Below, piece after piece: positions 1 through 13,500 of a stretch of DNA of 64,000 bases (position 1 is the stretch's first letter; each line of letters begins with the position of its first letter). Both the position numbers and the translations under genes were made by a program. Below the pieces are notes generated by a model, which did not search any database, was not told the origin of the DNA, and saw only the letters and a list, made by a program, of their open reading frames with translations. This DNA is from Eledone cirrhosa. Lineage: Eukaryota > Mollusca > Cephalopoda > Octopoda > Eledonidae. The stretch lies in NCBI GenBank assembly GCA_964016885.1, contig OZ024740.1:7646450-7710449 (forward strand). Reading direction: 5' to 3'.

Positions 1-741
1 AGTTTCTATTGGTATATCAGTTTCGACAGCTATGTCAGTTTCGATTATTATATCAGTTACTATTGTTATCTCAGTTTCGATATGTATGTCAGTTTCGATT
101 GGTATATCAGTTACGATTGGTATGTCACTTTCTATAGGTATATCAGTTTCTATTGGTATGTCAGTTTTGATTGGTATGTCAGTTTCTATTGGTTTGTCAG
201 TTTCGATTGGTATTTCATTTTCTATTCGTATATCAGTTTCCATTGGTAGGTCAGTTTCTATTGGTATGTCTGCTTCTATTGGTATACCAGTTTCTATTGG
301 TATGTCAGTTTCGATTAGCATGTCAATTTCTATTGGTATGTCAGTTTCTATTGGTATGTATGTTTCCATTAGTATATCAGTTTTGATTTGTATATCAGTT
401 TCGATTGGTATGTCAGTTTCTATTGGTATATCAGTTTTGATTGGTATATCAGTTTCAATTAGTATGTCAGTTTCTATTGGTATATCAGTTTCGATTGGTA
501 TATCAGTTTCGATTATTATGTCAATTTCTATTGGTATGTCACTTTCTATTGGTATATAAGTTTTGATTGGTATATCAGTTTCAATTAGTATGTCAGTTTC
601 TATAGGTATATCAGTTTCGATTGCTATGTCAGTTTCGATTGGTATGTCAGTTTCTATTGGTTTGTGAGTTTCGATTATTATAACAGTTACTATTGGTATG
701 TCAGTTTCGATTGGTATGTCAGTTTCGATTGGTATATCAGT
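1..741 (+). repeat. HOR-A fragment
   Basis: Matches 6518-7258 (offset 6517), including rare markers such as TTTCGACAGCTATG near base 27 and TTTGTGAGTTTCG near base 662. The match ends near 741, where this copy reads ATATCAGTGTCG and the other reads ATATCAGTTTCT followed by the ATGACAG variant. The offset differs from 5977, so this is a separately duplicated piece and not a fourth in-phase copy. Confidence 0.85.
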
Positions 742-3700
742 GTCGATTGGTATATCAGTTTCGATTGGTATATCAGTTTCTATTGGTATATCAATTTCTA
801 TTGGTATGTCAGTTTTGATTGGTATATCAGTTTCGATTAGAATGTCAGTTTCGATTGGTATGTCAGTTTCGATTGGTATATCAGTTTTGATAGGTATATC
901 CGTTTCGATTGGTATGTCAGTTTTGATTGGTATATCAGTTTCTATTGCTATATCAGTTTCTGTTGGTATGTCAGTTTCGATTGGTATGTCAGTTTCTATT
1001 GGTATATCAGTTTCTATTGGTATGTCAGTTTCGATAGGTATGTCTGTTTTTATTGGTATATCAGTTTCGATTGGTATGTCAGTTTCTACTGGTATGTCAG
1101 TTTCGATTGGTATTTCAGTTGCTATTGGTATATCAGTTTCCATTGGTAGGTCAGTTTCTATTGGTATGTCAGTTTCTATTGGTATGTCAGTTTCGATTAG
1201 CATGTCAATTTCTATTCGTATGTCAGTTTCTATTGGTATGTATGTTTCTATTATTATATCAGTTTTGATTGGTATATCAGTTTCGATTGGTATGTCAGTT
1301 TCTATTGGTATATCAGTTTTGATTGGTATATCAGTTTCAATTAGTATGTCAGTATCTATTTGCATATCAGTTTCGATTGGTATATCAGTTTCGATTAGTA
1401 TGTCAATTTCTATTGGTATGTCAGTTTCTATTGGTATATCAGTTTTGATTGGTATATCAGTTTCAATTAGTATGTCAGTTTCTATTGGTATATCAGTTTC
1501 AATTGTTATGTCAGTTGCTATTGGTATATCAATTTCGATTGGTATGTCAGTTTCTATTGGTATGTCAGTTTCGATTTGTATATCAGTTTCGATTGGTATA
1601 TCAGTTTCAATTGGTATATCAGTTTCGATTGGTATATCAGTTTCTATTGGTATGTCAGTTTCGATTAGCATGTCAATTTCTATTGGTATATCAGTTTTGA
1701 TCGGTATATCAGTTTCAATTAGTATGTCAGTTTCTATTGGTATATCAGTTTCGATTGGTATATTAGTTTCGATTAGTATGTCAATTTCTAATGGTATGTC
1801 AGTTTCTATTGCTATATCAGTTTCTGTTGGTATGTCAGTTTCGATTGGTATGTCAGTTTCTATTGGTATATCAGTTTCAATTGGTATATCAGTTTCTATT
1901 GGTATATCAGTTTCTATTGGTATATCAGTTTCGATTAGAATGTCAGTTTCGAGTGGTATGTCAGTTTTGATTGGTATATCAGTTTCTATTGCTATATCAG
2001 TTTCTGTTGGTAAGTCAGTTTGGATTCATATGTCAGTTTCGATTAGTATATCAGTTTCTGTAGGTATGTCAGTTTCTATTCGTATATCAGTTTTGATTGG
2101 TATATCAGTTTCTATTGGTATGTCAGTTTCGATTGGTATTTCAGTTGCTATTGGTATATCAGTTTCCATTGGTAGGTCAGTTTCTATTGGTATGTCAGTC
2201 TCTATTGGTATACTAGTTTCGATTGGTATGTCAGTTTCGATTAGTATGTCAATTTCTATTGGTAAGTCAGTTTCGATTGGTATGTCAATTCCGATTGGTA
2301 TATCAGTTTCGATTGGTATGTCAGTTTCGATTGGTATATCAGTTTCGATTGGTATCTCAGTTTTGATTAGTATATTAGTTTCTATTGGTATGTTGGTTTC
2401 TATTGGTATATCAGTTTCGATTGGTATATCAGTTTCGATTAGTATGTCAGTTTCTATTGGTATGTCAGTCTCAATTAGTATATCAGTTTCTATTGGTATG
2501 TCAGTTTCGATTGGTATGTCAGATTCTATTAGTATATCAGTTTCGATTGGTATATCAGTTTCGATTGGTATGTCAGTTTCGATTAGTATATCAGTTTCAA
2601 TTGGTATGTCAGTTTCGATTGGTATAGCAGTTTCTATTGGTATGTCAGTTTCGATTGGTATGTCAGTTTCTATTGGTATATCAGTTTCGATTGGTATGTC
2701 AGTTTCTATTGTTATGTCAGTTTCGATTATTATATCAGTTACTATTTGTATATCTGTTTCGATTGGTATGTCAGTTTCGATGAGTATATCAGTTTCTATA
2801 GGTATGTCAGTTTCTATTAGTATATCAGTTTCGATTGGTATATCAGTTTAGATTGGTGTGTCAGTTTCGATTGGTATATCAGTTTCTATTGGTATGTCAG
2901 TTTTGATTGGTATGTCAGTTTCTATTGGTATATCTGTTTCGATTGGTATGTCAGTTTCGATGAGTATATCAGTTTCTATAGGTATATCAGTTTCTATTGG
3001 TATATCAGTTTCGATTGTTATATCAGTTTCGATTGGTATATCAGTTTCGATTGGCATTTCAGTTTCTATTGGTATATCAGTTTCTATTGGTATGTCAGTT
3101 TCGATTGGTATGTCAGTTTCGATTGATATGTCAATTTCGATTGGTATATCAGTTTCGATTAGTATGTCAGTTTCTATTGGTATCTCAGTTTCGATTAGTA
3201 TATCAGTTTAGGTTGGTATTTCAGTTTCTATTGGTATGACAGTTTCGATTGGTATATCAGTTTCGATTGGTATATCAGTTTCGATTGGTATATCAGTTTA
3301 GATTGGTATATCAGTTTCGATTGGTATGTCAGTTTGGATTGGTATGTCAGTTTGGATTGGTATGTCAGTCTGGATTGGTATGTCAATTTCGATTGGTATA
3401 TCAGTTTCGATTGATATAGCTGTTTCGATTGGTATATCAGTTTCGATTGGTATATCAGTTTCGATTGGTATGTCAGTTTTGATAAGTATATCAGTTTCTA
3501 TTGGTATGTCAGTTTCTATTGATATATCAGTTTCGATTAGTATGTCAGTTTCTATTGGTGTGTCAGTTTTGATTAGTATATCAGTTTCTATTGGTATGTC
3601 AGTTTCGATTGGTATATCAGTTTCGATTGGTATATCAGTTTCAATTGGTATATCAGTTTCGATTGGTATATCAGTTTCTATTGGTATGTCAATTTCTATT

Positions 3701-4570
3701 GGTATATCAGTTTTGATCGGTATATCAGTTTCAATTAGTATGTCAGTTTCTATTGGTATATCAGTTTCGATTGGTATATTAGTTTCGATTAGTATGTCAA
3801 TTTCTAATGGTATGTCAGTTTCTATTGGTATATCAGTTTTGATTGGTATATCAGTTTCAATTAGTATATCAGTTTCTATTGGTATATCATTTTCGATTGC
3901 TATGTGAGTTGCTATTGGTATATCAATTTCGATTGGTATGTCAGTTTCTATTGGTATGTCTATTTCTGTTGGTATATCATTTTCGATAGGTATGTCAGTT
4001 TCGATTATTATATCTGTTACTATTGTTATCTCAGTTTCGATTTGTATGTCAGTTTCGATTGGTATATCAGTTTCGATTGGTATGTCAGTTTCTATTGGTA
4101 TAAGAGTTTCTATTGGTATGTCAGTTTCGATTATTATATCAGTTACTATTGGTATGTCAGTTTGGATTGGTATGTCATTTTCGATTAGTATATCAGTTTC
4201 TATTGGTATGTCAGTTTCGATTGGTATGTCAGATTCTATTGGTATATCAGTTTCGATTGGAATATCAGTGTCGATTGGTATATCAGTTTCGATTGGTATA
4301 TCAGTTTCTATTGGTATATCAATTTCTATTGGTATGTCAGTTTTGATTGGTATATCAGTTTCGATTAGAATGTCAGTTTCGATTGGTATGTCAGTTTCGA
4401 TTGGTATATCAGTTTCGATAGGTATATCCGTTTCGATTGGTATGTCAGTTTTGATTGGTATATCAGTTTCTATTGCTATATCAGTTTCTGTTGGTATGTC
4501 AGTATCGATTGGTATGTCAGTTTCTATTGGTATATCAGTTTCTATTGGTATGTCAGTTGCGATAGATATG
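742..4570 (+). repeat. Array stretch outside the main HORs
   Basis: Tandem 18-mers with no long near-identical partner that I could find by eye in this window. It holds scattered variant blocks also seen elsewhere: the AGTTGCTATT and CCATTGGTAGG block near 1120-1150, tandem GTTTGGATT units at 3328-3375, and the ATTATTATATCAGTTAC block near 4003-4020. Units with TTTAGATTGG (2847, 3297) create stops on both strands. No gene is seen. Confidence 0.8.
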
Positions 4571-7500
4571 TCAGTTTTTATTGGTATATCAGTTTCGATT
4601 GGTATGTCAGTTTCTATTGGTTTGTCAGTTTCGATTAATATATCAGTTACTATTGGTATGTCAGTTTGGATTGGTATATCAGTTTCTATTGGTATGTCAG
4701 TTTCGATAGGTATGTCAGTTTTTATTGGTATATCAGTTTCGATTGGTATGTCAGTTTCTATTGGTATGTCAGTTTCGATTGGTATTTTAGTTGCTATTGG
4801 TATATCAGTTTCCATTGGTAGGTCAGTTTCTATTGGTATGTCAGTTTCTATTGGTATACCAGTTTCTATTGGTATGTCAGTTTCGATTAGCATGTCAATT
4901 TCTATTGGTATGTCAGTTTCTATTGGTATGTATGTTTCTATTAGTATATCAGTTTTGATTGGTATATCAGTTTCGATTGGTATGTCAGTTTCTATTGGTA
5001 TATCAGTTTTGATTGGTATATCAGTTTCAATTAGTATGTAAGTTTCTATTTGTATATCAGTTTCGATTGGTATATCAGTTTCGATTAGTATGTCAATTTC
5101 TATTGGTATGTCAGTTTCAATTGGTATATCAGTTTTGATTGGTATATCAGTTTCAATTAGTATGTCAGTTTCTATTGGTATATCAGTTTCAATTGCTATG
5201 TCAGTTTCTATTGGTTTGTCAGTTTCGATTATTATATCAGTTTCGATTGGTATGTCAGTTTCGATTGGTATGTCAGTTTCGATTGTTATATCAGTTTCTA
5301 TTGGTATGACAGTTTCGAATGCTATATCAGTTTCTATTGGTATGTCAGTTTCGATTGGAAAGTCAGTTTCGATTGGTATGTCAGTTTCTATTGGTCTGAG
5401 AGTTTCGATTGGTATATCAGTTTGGATTGGTATGTCAGTTTGGATTGGTATGTCAGTTTCGACTGGTATGTCAATTTCTATTGGTATATCAGTCTTGATT
5501 AGTATGTCAGTTTCTATTGGTATATCAGTTTCGAATGGTATATCAGTTTCGATTGGTATGTCAGTTTAGATTGGTATATGAGTTTCGATTGGTATGTCAT
5601 TTTCGATTAGTATATCAGTTTCTATTGGTATGTCAGTTTCGAGTGGTATGTCAGATTATATTGGTATATCAGTTTCGATTGGTATATCAGTTTCGATTGG
5701 TATATCAGTTTCGATTGGTATATCAGTTTCTATTGGTATATCAATTTCTATTGGTATGTCAGTGTTGATTGATATATCAGTTTTGATTAGAATGTCAGTT
5801 TCGATTGGTATGTCAGTTTCGATTGGTATATCAGTTTCGATATGTATATCAGTTTCGATTGGTATGTCAGTTTTGATTGGTATATCAGTTGCTATTGCTA
5901 TATCAGTTTCTGCTGGCATGTCAGTTTCGATTGGTATGTCAGTTTCTATTGGTATATCAGTTTCAATTTGTATATCAGTTTCTATTGGTATATCAGTTTC
6001 TATTGGTATATCAGTTTCGATTAGAATGTCAGTTTCGATTGGTATGTCAGTTTTGATTGGTATATCAGTTTCTATTGCTATATCAGTTTCTGTTGGTATG
6101 TCAGTTTGGATTCATATGTCAGTTTCGATTAGTATATCAGTTTCTGTAGGTATGTCAGTTTCTATTCGTATATCATTTTTGTATTGGTATATCAGTTTCT
6201 ATTGGTATGTCAGTTTCGATTGGTATTTCAGTTGCTATTGGTATATTAGTTTCCATTGGTAGGTCAGTTTCTATTGGTATGTCAGTCTCTATTCGTATAC
6301 CAGTTTCGATTGTTATGTCAGTTTCGATTAGTATGTCAATTTCTATTGGTATGTCAGTTTCTATTGGTATGTATGTTTCTATTAGTATATCAGTTTTGAT
6401 TGGTATATCAGTTTCGATTGGTATGTCAGTTTATATTGGTATATTAGTTTTGATTGCTATGTCAGATGCTATTGGTATATCAATTTCGATTGGTATGTCA
6501 GTTTCTATTGGTATGTCAGTTTCTATTGGTATATCAGTTTCGACAGCTATGTCAGTTTCGATTATTATATCAGTTACTATTGTTATCTCAGTTTCGATAT
6601 GTATGTCAGTTTCGATTGGTATATCAGTTACGATTGGTATGTCACTTTCTATAGGTATATCAGTTTCTATTGGTATGTCAGTTTTGATTGGTATGTCAGT
6701 TTCTATTGGTTTGTCAGTTTCGATTGGTATTTCATTTTCTATTCGTATATCAGTTTCCATTGGTAGGTCAGTTTCTATTGGTATGTCTGCTTCTATTGGT
6801 ATACCAGTTTCTATTGGTATGTCAGTTTCGATTAGCATGTCAATTTCTATTGGTATGTCAGTTTCTATTGGTATGTATGTTTCCATTAGTATATCAGTTT
6901 TGATTTGTATATCAGTTTCGATTGGTATGTCAGTTTCTATTGGTATATCAGTTTTGATTGGTATATCAGTTTCAATTAGTATGTCAGTTTCTATTGGTAT
7001 ATCAGTTTCGATTGGTATATCAGTTTCGATTATTATGTCAATTTCTATTGGTATGTCACTTTCTATTGGTATATAAGTTTTGATTGGTATATCAGTTTCA
7101 ATTAGTATGTCAGTTTCTATAGGTATATCAGTTTCGATTGCTATGTCAGTTTCGATTGGTATGTCAGTTTCTATTGGTTTGTGAGTTTCGATTATTATAA
7201 CAGTTACTATTGGTATGTCAGTTTCGATTGGTATGTCAGTTTCGATTGGTATATCAGTTTCTATTGGTATGACAGTTTTCGATTGGTATATCAGTTTGGA
7301 TTGGTATGTCAGTTTGGATTGGTATGTCAGTTTCGACTGGTGTGTCAATTTCGATTGGTATATCAGTTTTGATTAGTATGTCAGCTTCTATTGGTATATC
7401 AGTTTCGATTGGTATATCAGTTTCGATTCGTATATGAGTTTCGATTTGTATGTCATTTTCGATTAGTATATCAGTTTCTATTGGTATGTCAGTTTTGATT

Positions 7501-10500
7501 GGTATATCAGTTTCGATTAGAATGTCAGTTTCGATTGGTATGTCAGTTTCGATTGGTATATCAGTTTCGATAGGTATATCAGTTTCGATTGGTATGTCAG
7601 TTTTGATTGGTATATCAGTTTCTATTGCTATATCAGTTTCTGTTGGTATGTCAGTTTCGATTTATATGTCAGTTTCGATTAGTATATCAGTTTCTGTAAG
7701 TATGTCAGTTTCTATTCGTATATCAGTTTTGATTGGTATATCAGTTTCTATTGGTATGTCAGTTTCGATTGGTATTTCAGTTGCTATTGGTATATCAGTT
7801 TCCGTTGGTAGGTCAGTTTCTATTGGTTTGTCAGTTTCTATTGGTATACCAGTTTCGATTGGTATGTCAGTTTCGATTAGTATGTCAATTTCTATTGGTA
7901 TGTCAGTTTCTATTGGTATGTATGTTTCTATTAGTATATCAGTTTTGATTGGTATATCAGTTTCGATTGGTATGTCAGTTTCCATTGGTATATCAGTTTC
8001 GATTGTATATCAGTTTCAATTAGTATGTCAGTTTCTATTGGTATATCAGTTTCGATTGGTATATCAGTTTCGACTAGTATGTCAATTTCTATTGGTATGT
8101 CAGTTTCTATTGGTATATCAGTTTTGATTGCTATATCAGTTTCAATTAGTATGTCAGTTTCTATTGGTATATCAGTTTCGATTGCTATGTCAGTTGCTAT
8201 TGGTATTTCAATTTCGATTGGTATGTCAGTTTCTATTGGTATGTCAGTTTCTATTGGTATATCAGTTTCGATAGCTATGTCAGTTTCGATTATTATATCA
8301 GTTACTATTGTTATCTCAGTTTCGATATGTATGTCAGTTTCGATTGGTATATCAGTTATGATTGGTATGTCACTTTCTATTGGTATATCAGTTTCTATTG
8401 GTATGTCATTTTCGATAGGTATGTCAGTTTTTATTGGTATATTAGTTTCGATTGGTATGTCAGCTTCTATTGGTATACCAGTTTCTATTGGTATGTCAGT
8501 TTCGATAGGTATATCAGTTTCGATTGGTATGTCAATTTCTATTGGTATGTCAGTTTCTTTTCGTATGTATGTTTCTATTAGTATATCAGTTTTGATTGGT
8601 ATATCAGTTTCGATTGGTATGTCAGTTTCTATTGGTATATCAGTTTTGATTGGTATATCAGTTTCAATTAGTATGTCAGTTTCTATTGGTATGTCACTTT
8701 CTATTGGTATATAAGTTTTGATTGGTATATCAGTTTCAATTAGTATGTCAGTTTTTATTGGTATATCAGTTTCGATTGGTATGACAGTTTCGATTGGTAT
8801 ATCAGTTTGGATTGGTATGTCAGTTTGGATTGGTATGTCAGTTTCGACTGGTATGTCAATTTCGATTGGTATATCAGTTTTGATTAGTATGTCAGCTTCT
8901 ATTTGTATATCAGTTTCGATTGGTATATCAGTTTCGATTGGGATGTCATTTTCGATTAGTATATCAGTTTCTATTGGTATGTCAGTTTCGATTGGTATGT
9001 CAGATTCTATTGGTATATCAGTTTCGATTGGTATATCAGTTTCGATTGTTATATCAGTTTCGATTGGTATATCAGTTTCTATTGGTATATCAATTTCTAT
9101 TGGTATATCAGTTTCGATTAGAATGTCATTTTCGATTGGTATGTCAGTTTCGATTGGTATATCAGTTTCGATAGGTATATCAGTTTCGATTGGTATGTCA
9201 GTTTCGATTGGTATATCAGTTTCTATTGCTATATCAGTTTCTGTTGGTATGTCAGTTTCGATTCATATGTCAGTTTCGATTAGCATATCAGTTTCTATAG
9301 GTATGTCTTTTTATATTTGTATATCAGTTTCTATTGGTATATCAGTTTCTATTGGTATGTCAGTTTCGATTGGTATTTCAGTTGCTATTGGTATATCAGT
9401 TTCCATTGGTAGATCAGTTTCTATTGGTAGGTCAGTTTCTATTGGTATACCAGTTTCGATTGGTATGTCAGTTTCGCTTAGTATGTCAATTTCTATTGGT
9501 ATATCAGTTTCAATTGGTATGTCAGTTTCTATTAGTATATCAGTTTTGATTGGTATATCAGTTTCAATTAGTATGTCAGTTTCTATTGGTATATCAGTTT
9601 CGATTGGTATATCAGTTTCGAATAGTATGTCAATTTCTATTGGTATGTCAGTTTCTATTGGTATATCAGTTTTGATTGCTATATCAGTTTCAATTAGTAT
9701 GTCAGTTTCTATTGGTATATGAGTTTCGATTGCTATGTCAGTTGCTATTTGTATATCAATTTCGATTGGTATGTCAGTTTCGATAGGTATGTCAGTTTTG
9801 ATTATTATATCAGTTACTATTGTTATCTTAGTTTCGATTTGTATGTCAGTTTCGATTGGTATATCAGTTTCGATTGGTATGTCAGTTTCTATTGGTATAT
9901 CAGTTTCTATTGGTATGTCAGTTTTGAAAGGTATGTCAGTTTTTATTGGTTTGTCAGTTTCGATTGGTATTTCAGTTGCTATTGGTATATCAGTTTCCAT
10001 TGGTAGGTCAGTTTCTATTGGTATGTCAGTTTCTATTGGTATACCAGTTTCTATTGGTATGTCAATTTCTATTGGGATGTCAGTTTCTATTGGTATGTAT
10101 GTTTCTATTAGTATATAAGTTTTGATTGATATATCAGTTTCGATTGGTATGTCAGTTTCTATTGGTATATCAGTTTTGATTGGTATATCAGTTTCAATTA
10201 GAATGTCAGTTTCTATTGGTATATCAGTTTCGATTGGTATATCAGTTTCGATTAGTATGTCAATTTCTATTGGTATGTGAGTTTCTATTGGTATATCAGT
10301 TTCGATTGCTATGTCAGTTGCTATTGGTATATCAATTTCGATTGGTATGTCAGTTTCTATTGGTATGTCAGTTTCTACTGGTATATCAGTTTCGATAGGT
10401 ATGTCAGTTTCGATTATTATATCAGTTACTATTATTATCTCAGTTTCGATTTGTACGTCAGTTTCGAGTGGTATATCAGTTTCGATTGGTATGTCAGTTT

Positions 10501-10547
10501 CTATTGGTATATCAGTTTCTATTGGTATGTCAGTTTCGATAGGTATG
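4571..10547 (+). repeat. HOR-A copy 1 (5977 bp)
   Basis: First of three direct copies with period 5977. The left edge is approximate, because array background blurs it near 4.57 kb. Private markers recur at exactly +5977: the odd-length unit TATCATTTTTGTATTGG near 6172, the extra T in GACAGTTTTCGATT near 7271 and the missing G in CGATTGTATATCAG near 8000. It differs from copy 2 at only a few bases I could find, for example ATTCGTATAC near 6291 against ATTGGTATAC. Confidence 0.9.
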
Positions 10548-13500
10548 TCAGTTTTTATTGGTATATCAGTTTCGATTGGTATGTCAGTTTCTATTGGTTT
10601 GTCAGTTTCGATTAATATATCAGTTACTATTGGTATGTCAGTTTGGATTGGTATATCAGTTTCTATTGGTATGTCAGTTTCGATAGGTATGTCAGTTTTT
10701 ATTGGTATATCAGTTTCGATTGGTATGTCAGTTTCTATTGGTATGTCAGTTTCGATTGGTATTTTAGTTGCTATTGGTATATCAGTTTCCATTGGTAGGT
10801 CAGTTTCTATTGGTATGTCAGTTTCTATTGGTATACCAGTTTCTATTGGTATGTCAGTTTCGATTAGCATGTCAATTTCTATTGGTATGTCAGTTTCTAT
10901 TGGTATGTATGTTTCTATTAGTATATCAGTTTTGATTGGTATATCAGTTTCGATTGGTATGTCAGTTTCTATTGGTATATCAGTTTTGATTGGTATATCA
11001 GTTTCAATTAGTATGTAAGTTTCTATTTGTATATCAGTTTCGATTGGTATATCAGTTTCGATTAGTATGTCAATTTCTATTGGTATGTCAGTTTCAATTG
11101 GTATATCAGTTTTGATTGGTATATCAGTTTCAATTAGTATGTCAGTTTCTATTGGTATATCAGTTTCAATTGCTATGTCAGTTTCTATTGGTTTGTCAGT
11201 TTCGATTATTATATCAGTTTCGATTGGTATGTCAGTTTCGATTGGTATGTCAGTTTCGATTGTTATATCAGTTTCTATTGGTATGACAGTTTCGAATGCT
11301 ATATCAGTTTCTATTGGTATGTCAGTTTCGATTGGAAAGTCAGTTTCGATTGGTATGTCAGTTTCTATTGGTCTGAGAGTTTCGATTGGTATATCAGTTT
11401 GGATTGGTATGTCAGTTTGGATTGGTATGTCAGTTTCGACTGGTATGTCAATTTCTATTGGTATATCAGTCTTGATTAGTATGTCAGTTTCTATTGGTAT
11501 ATCAGTTTCGAATGGTATATCAGTTTCGATTGGTATGTCAGTTTAGATTGGTATATGAGTTTCGATTGGTATGTCATTTTCGATTAGTATATCAGTTTCT
11601 ATTGGTATGTCAGTTTCGAGTGGTATGTCAGATTATATTGGTATATCAGTTTCGATTGGTATATCAGTTTCGATTGGTATATCAGTTTCGATTGGTATAT
11701 CAGTTTCTATTGGTATATCAATTTCTATTGGTATGTCAGTGTTGATTGATATATCAGTTTTGATTAGAATGTCAGTTTCGATTGGTATGTCAGTTTCGAT
11801 TGGTATATCAGTTTCGATATGTATATCAGTTTCGATTGGTATGTCAGTTTTGATTGGTATATCAGTTGCTATTGCTATATCAGTTTCTGCTGGCATGTCA
11901 GTTTCGATTGGTATGTCAGTTTCTATTGGTATATCAGTTTCAATTTGTATATCAGTTTCTATTGGTATATCAGTTTCTATTGGTATATCAGTTTCGATTA
12001 GAATGTCAGTTTCGATTGGTATGTCAGTTTTGATTGGTATATCAGTTTCTATTGCTATATCAGTTTCTGTTGGTATGTCAGTTTGGATTCATATGTCAGT
12101 TTCGATTAGTATATCAGTTTCTGTAGGTATGTCAGTTTCTATTCGTATATCATTTTTGTATTGGTATATCAGTTTCTATTGGTATGTCAGTTTCGATTGG
12201 TATTTCAGTTGCTATTGGTATATTAGTTTCCATTGGTAGGTCAGTTTCTATTGGTATGTCAGTCTCTATTGGTATACCAGTTTCGATTGTTATGTCAGTT
12301 TCGATTAGTATGTCAATTTCTATTGGTATGTCAGTTTCTATTGGTATGTATGTTTCTATTAGTATATCAGTTTTGATTGGTATATCAGTTTCGATTGGTA
12401 TGTCAGTTTATATTGGTATATTAGTTTTGATTGCTATGTCAGATGCTATTGGTATATCAATTTCGATTGGTATGTCAGTTTCTATTGGTATGTCAGTTTC
12501 TATTGGTATATCAGTTTCGACAGCTATGTCAGTTTCGATTATTATATCAGTTACTATTGTTATCTCAGTTTCGATATGTATGTCAGTTTCGATTGGTATA
12601 TCAGTTACGATTGGTATGTCACTTTCTATAGGTATATCAGTTTCTATTGGTATGTCAGTTTTGATTGGTATGTCAGTTTCTATTGGTTTGTCAGTTTCGA
12701 TTGGTATTTCATTTTCTATTCGTATATCAGTTTCCATTGGTAGGTCAGTTTCTATTGGTATGTCTGCTTCTATTGGTATACCAGTTTCTATTGGTATGTC
12801 AGTTTCGATTAGCATGTCAATTTCTATTGGTATGTCAGTTTCTATTGGTATGTATGTTTCCATTAGTATATCAGTTTTGATTTGTATATCAGTTTCGATT
12901 GGTATGTCAGTTTCTATTGGTATATCAGTTTTGATTGGTATATCAGTTTCAATTAGTATGTCAGTTTCTATTGGTATATCAGTTTCGATTGGTATATCAG
13001 TTTCGATTATTATGTCAATTTCTATTGGTATGTCACTTTCTATTGGTATATAAGTTTTGATTGGTATATCAGTTTCAATTAGTATGTCAGTTTCTATAGG
13101 TATATCAGTTTCGATTGCTATGTCAGTTTCGATTGGTATGTCAGTTTCTATTGGTTTGTGAGTTTCGATTATTATAACAGTTACTATTGGTATGTCAGTT
13201 TCGATTGGTATGTCAGTTTCGATTGGTATATCAGTTTCTATTGGTATGACAGTTTTCGATTGGTATATCAGTTTGGATTGGTATGTCAGTTTGGATTGGT
13301 ATGTCAGTTTCGACTGGTGTGTCAATTTCGATTGGTATATCAGTTTTGATTAGTATGTCAGCTTCTATTGGTATATCAGTTTCGATTGGTATATCAGTTT
13401 CGATTCGTATATGAGTTTCGATTTGTATGTCATTTTCGATTAGTATATCAGTTTCTATTGGTATGTCAGTTTTGATTGGTATATCAGTTTCGATTAGAAT

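Noticed and set aside
698..2851. 717-codon + strand open frame of MSVSIG/ISVSIG repeats as a protein gene
   Set aside because: It is tandem 18-mers read in frame. Comparable frames exist on the same DNA in other phases and on the - strand, there is no non-repeat N- or C-terminus, and frames break wherever a unit mutates. The repeat explains it.
7271..7290. 1-base insertion as a programmed frameshift site
   Set aside because: The array is not supported as coding, and the indel is simply inherited by all three HOR-A copies (7271, 13248 and 19261).
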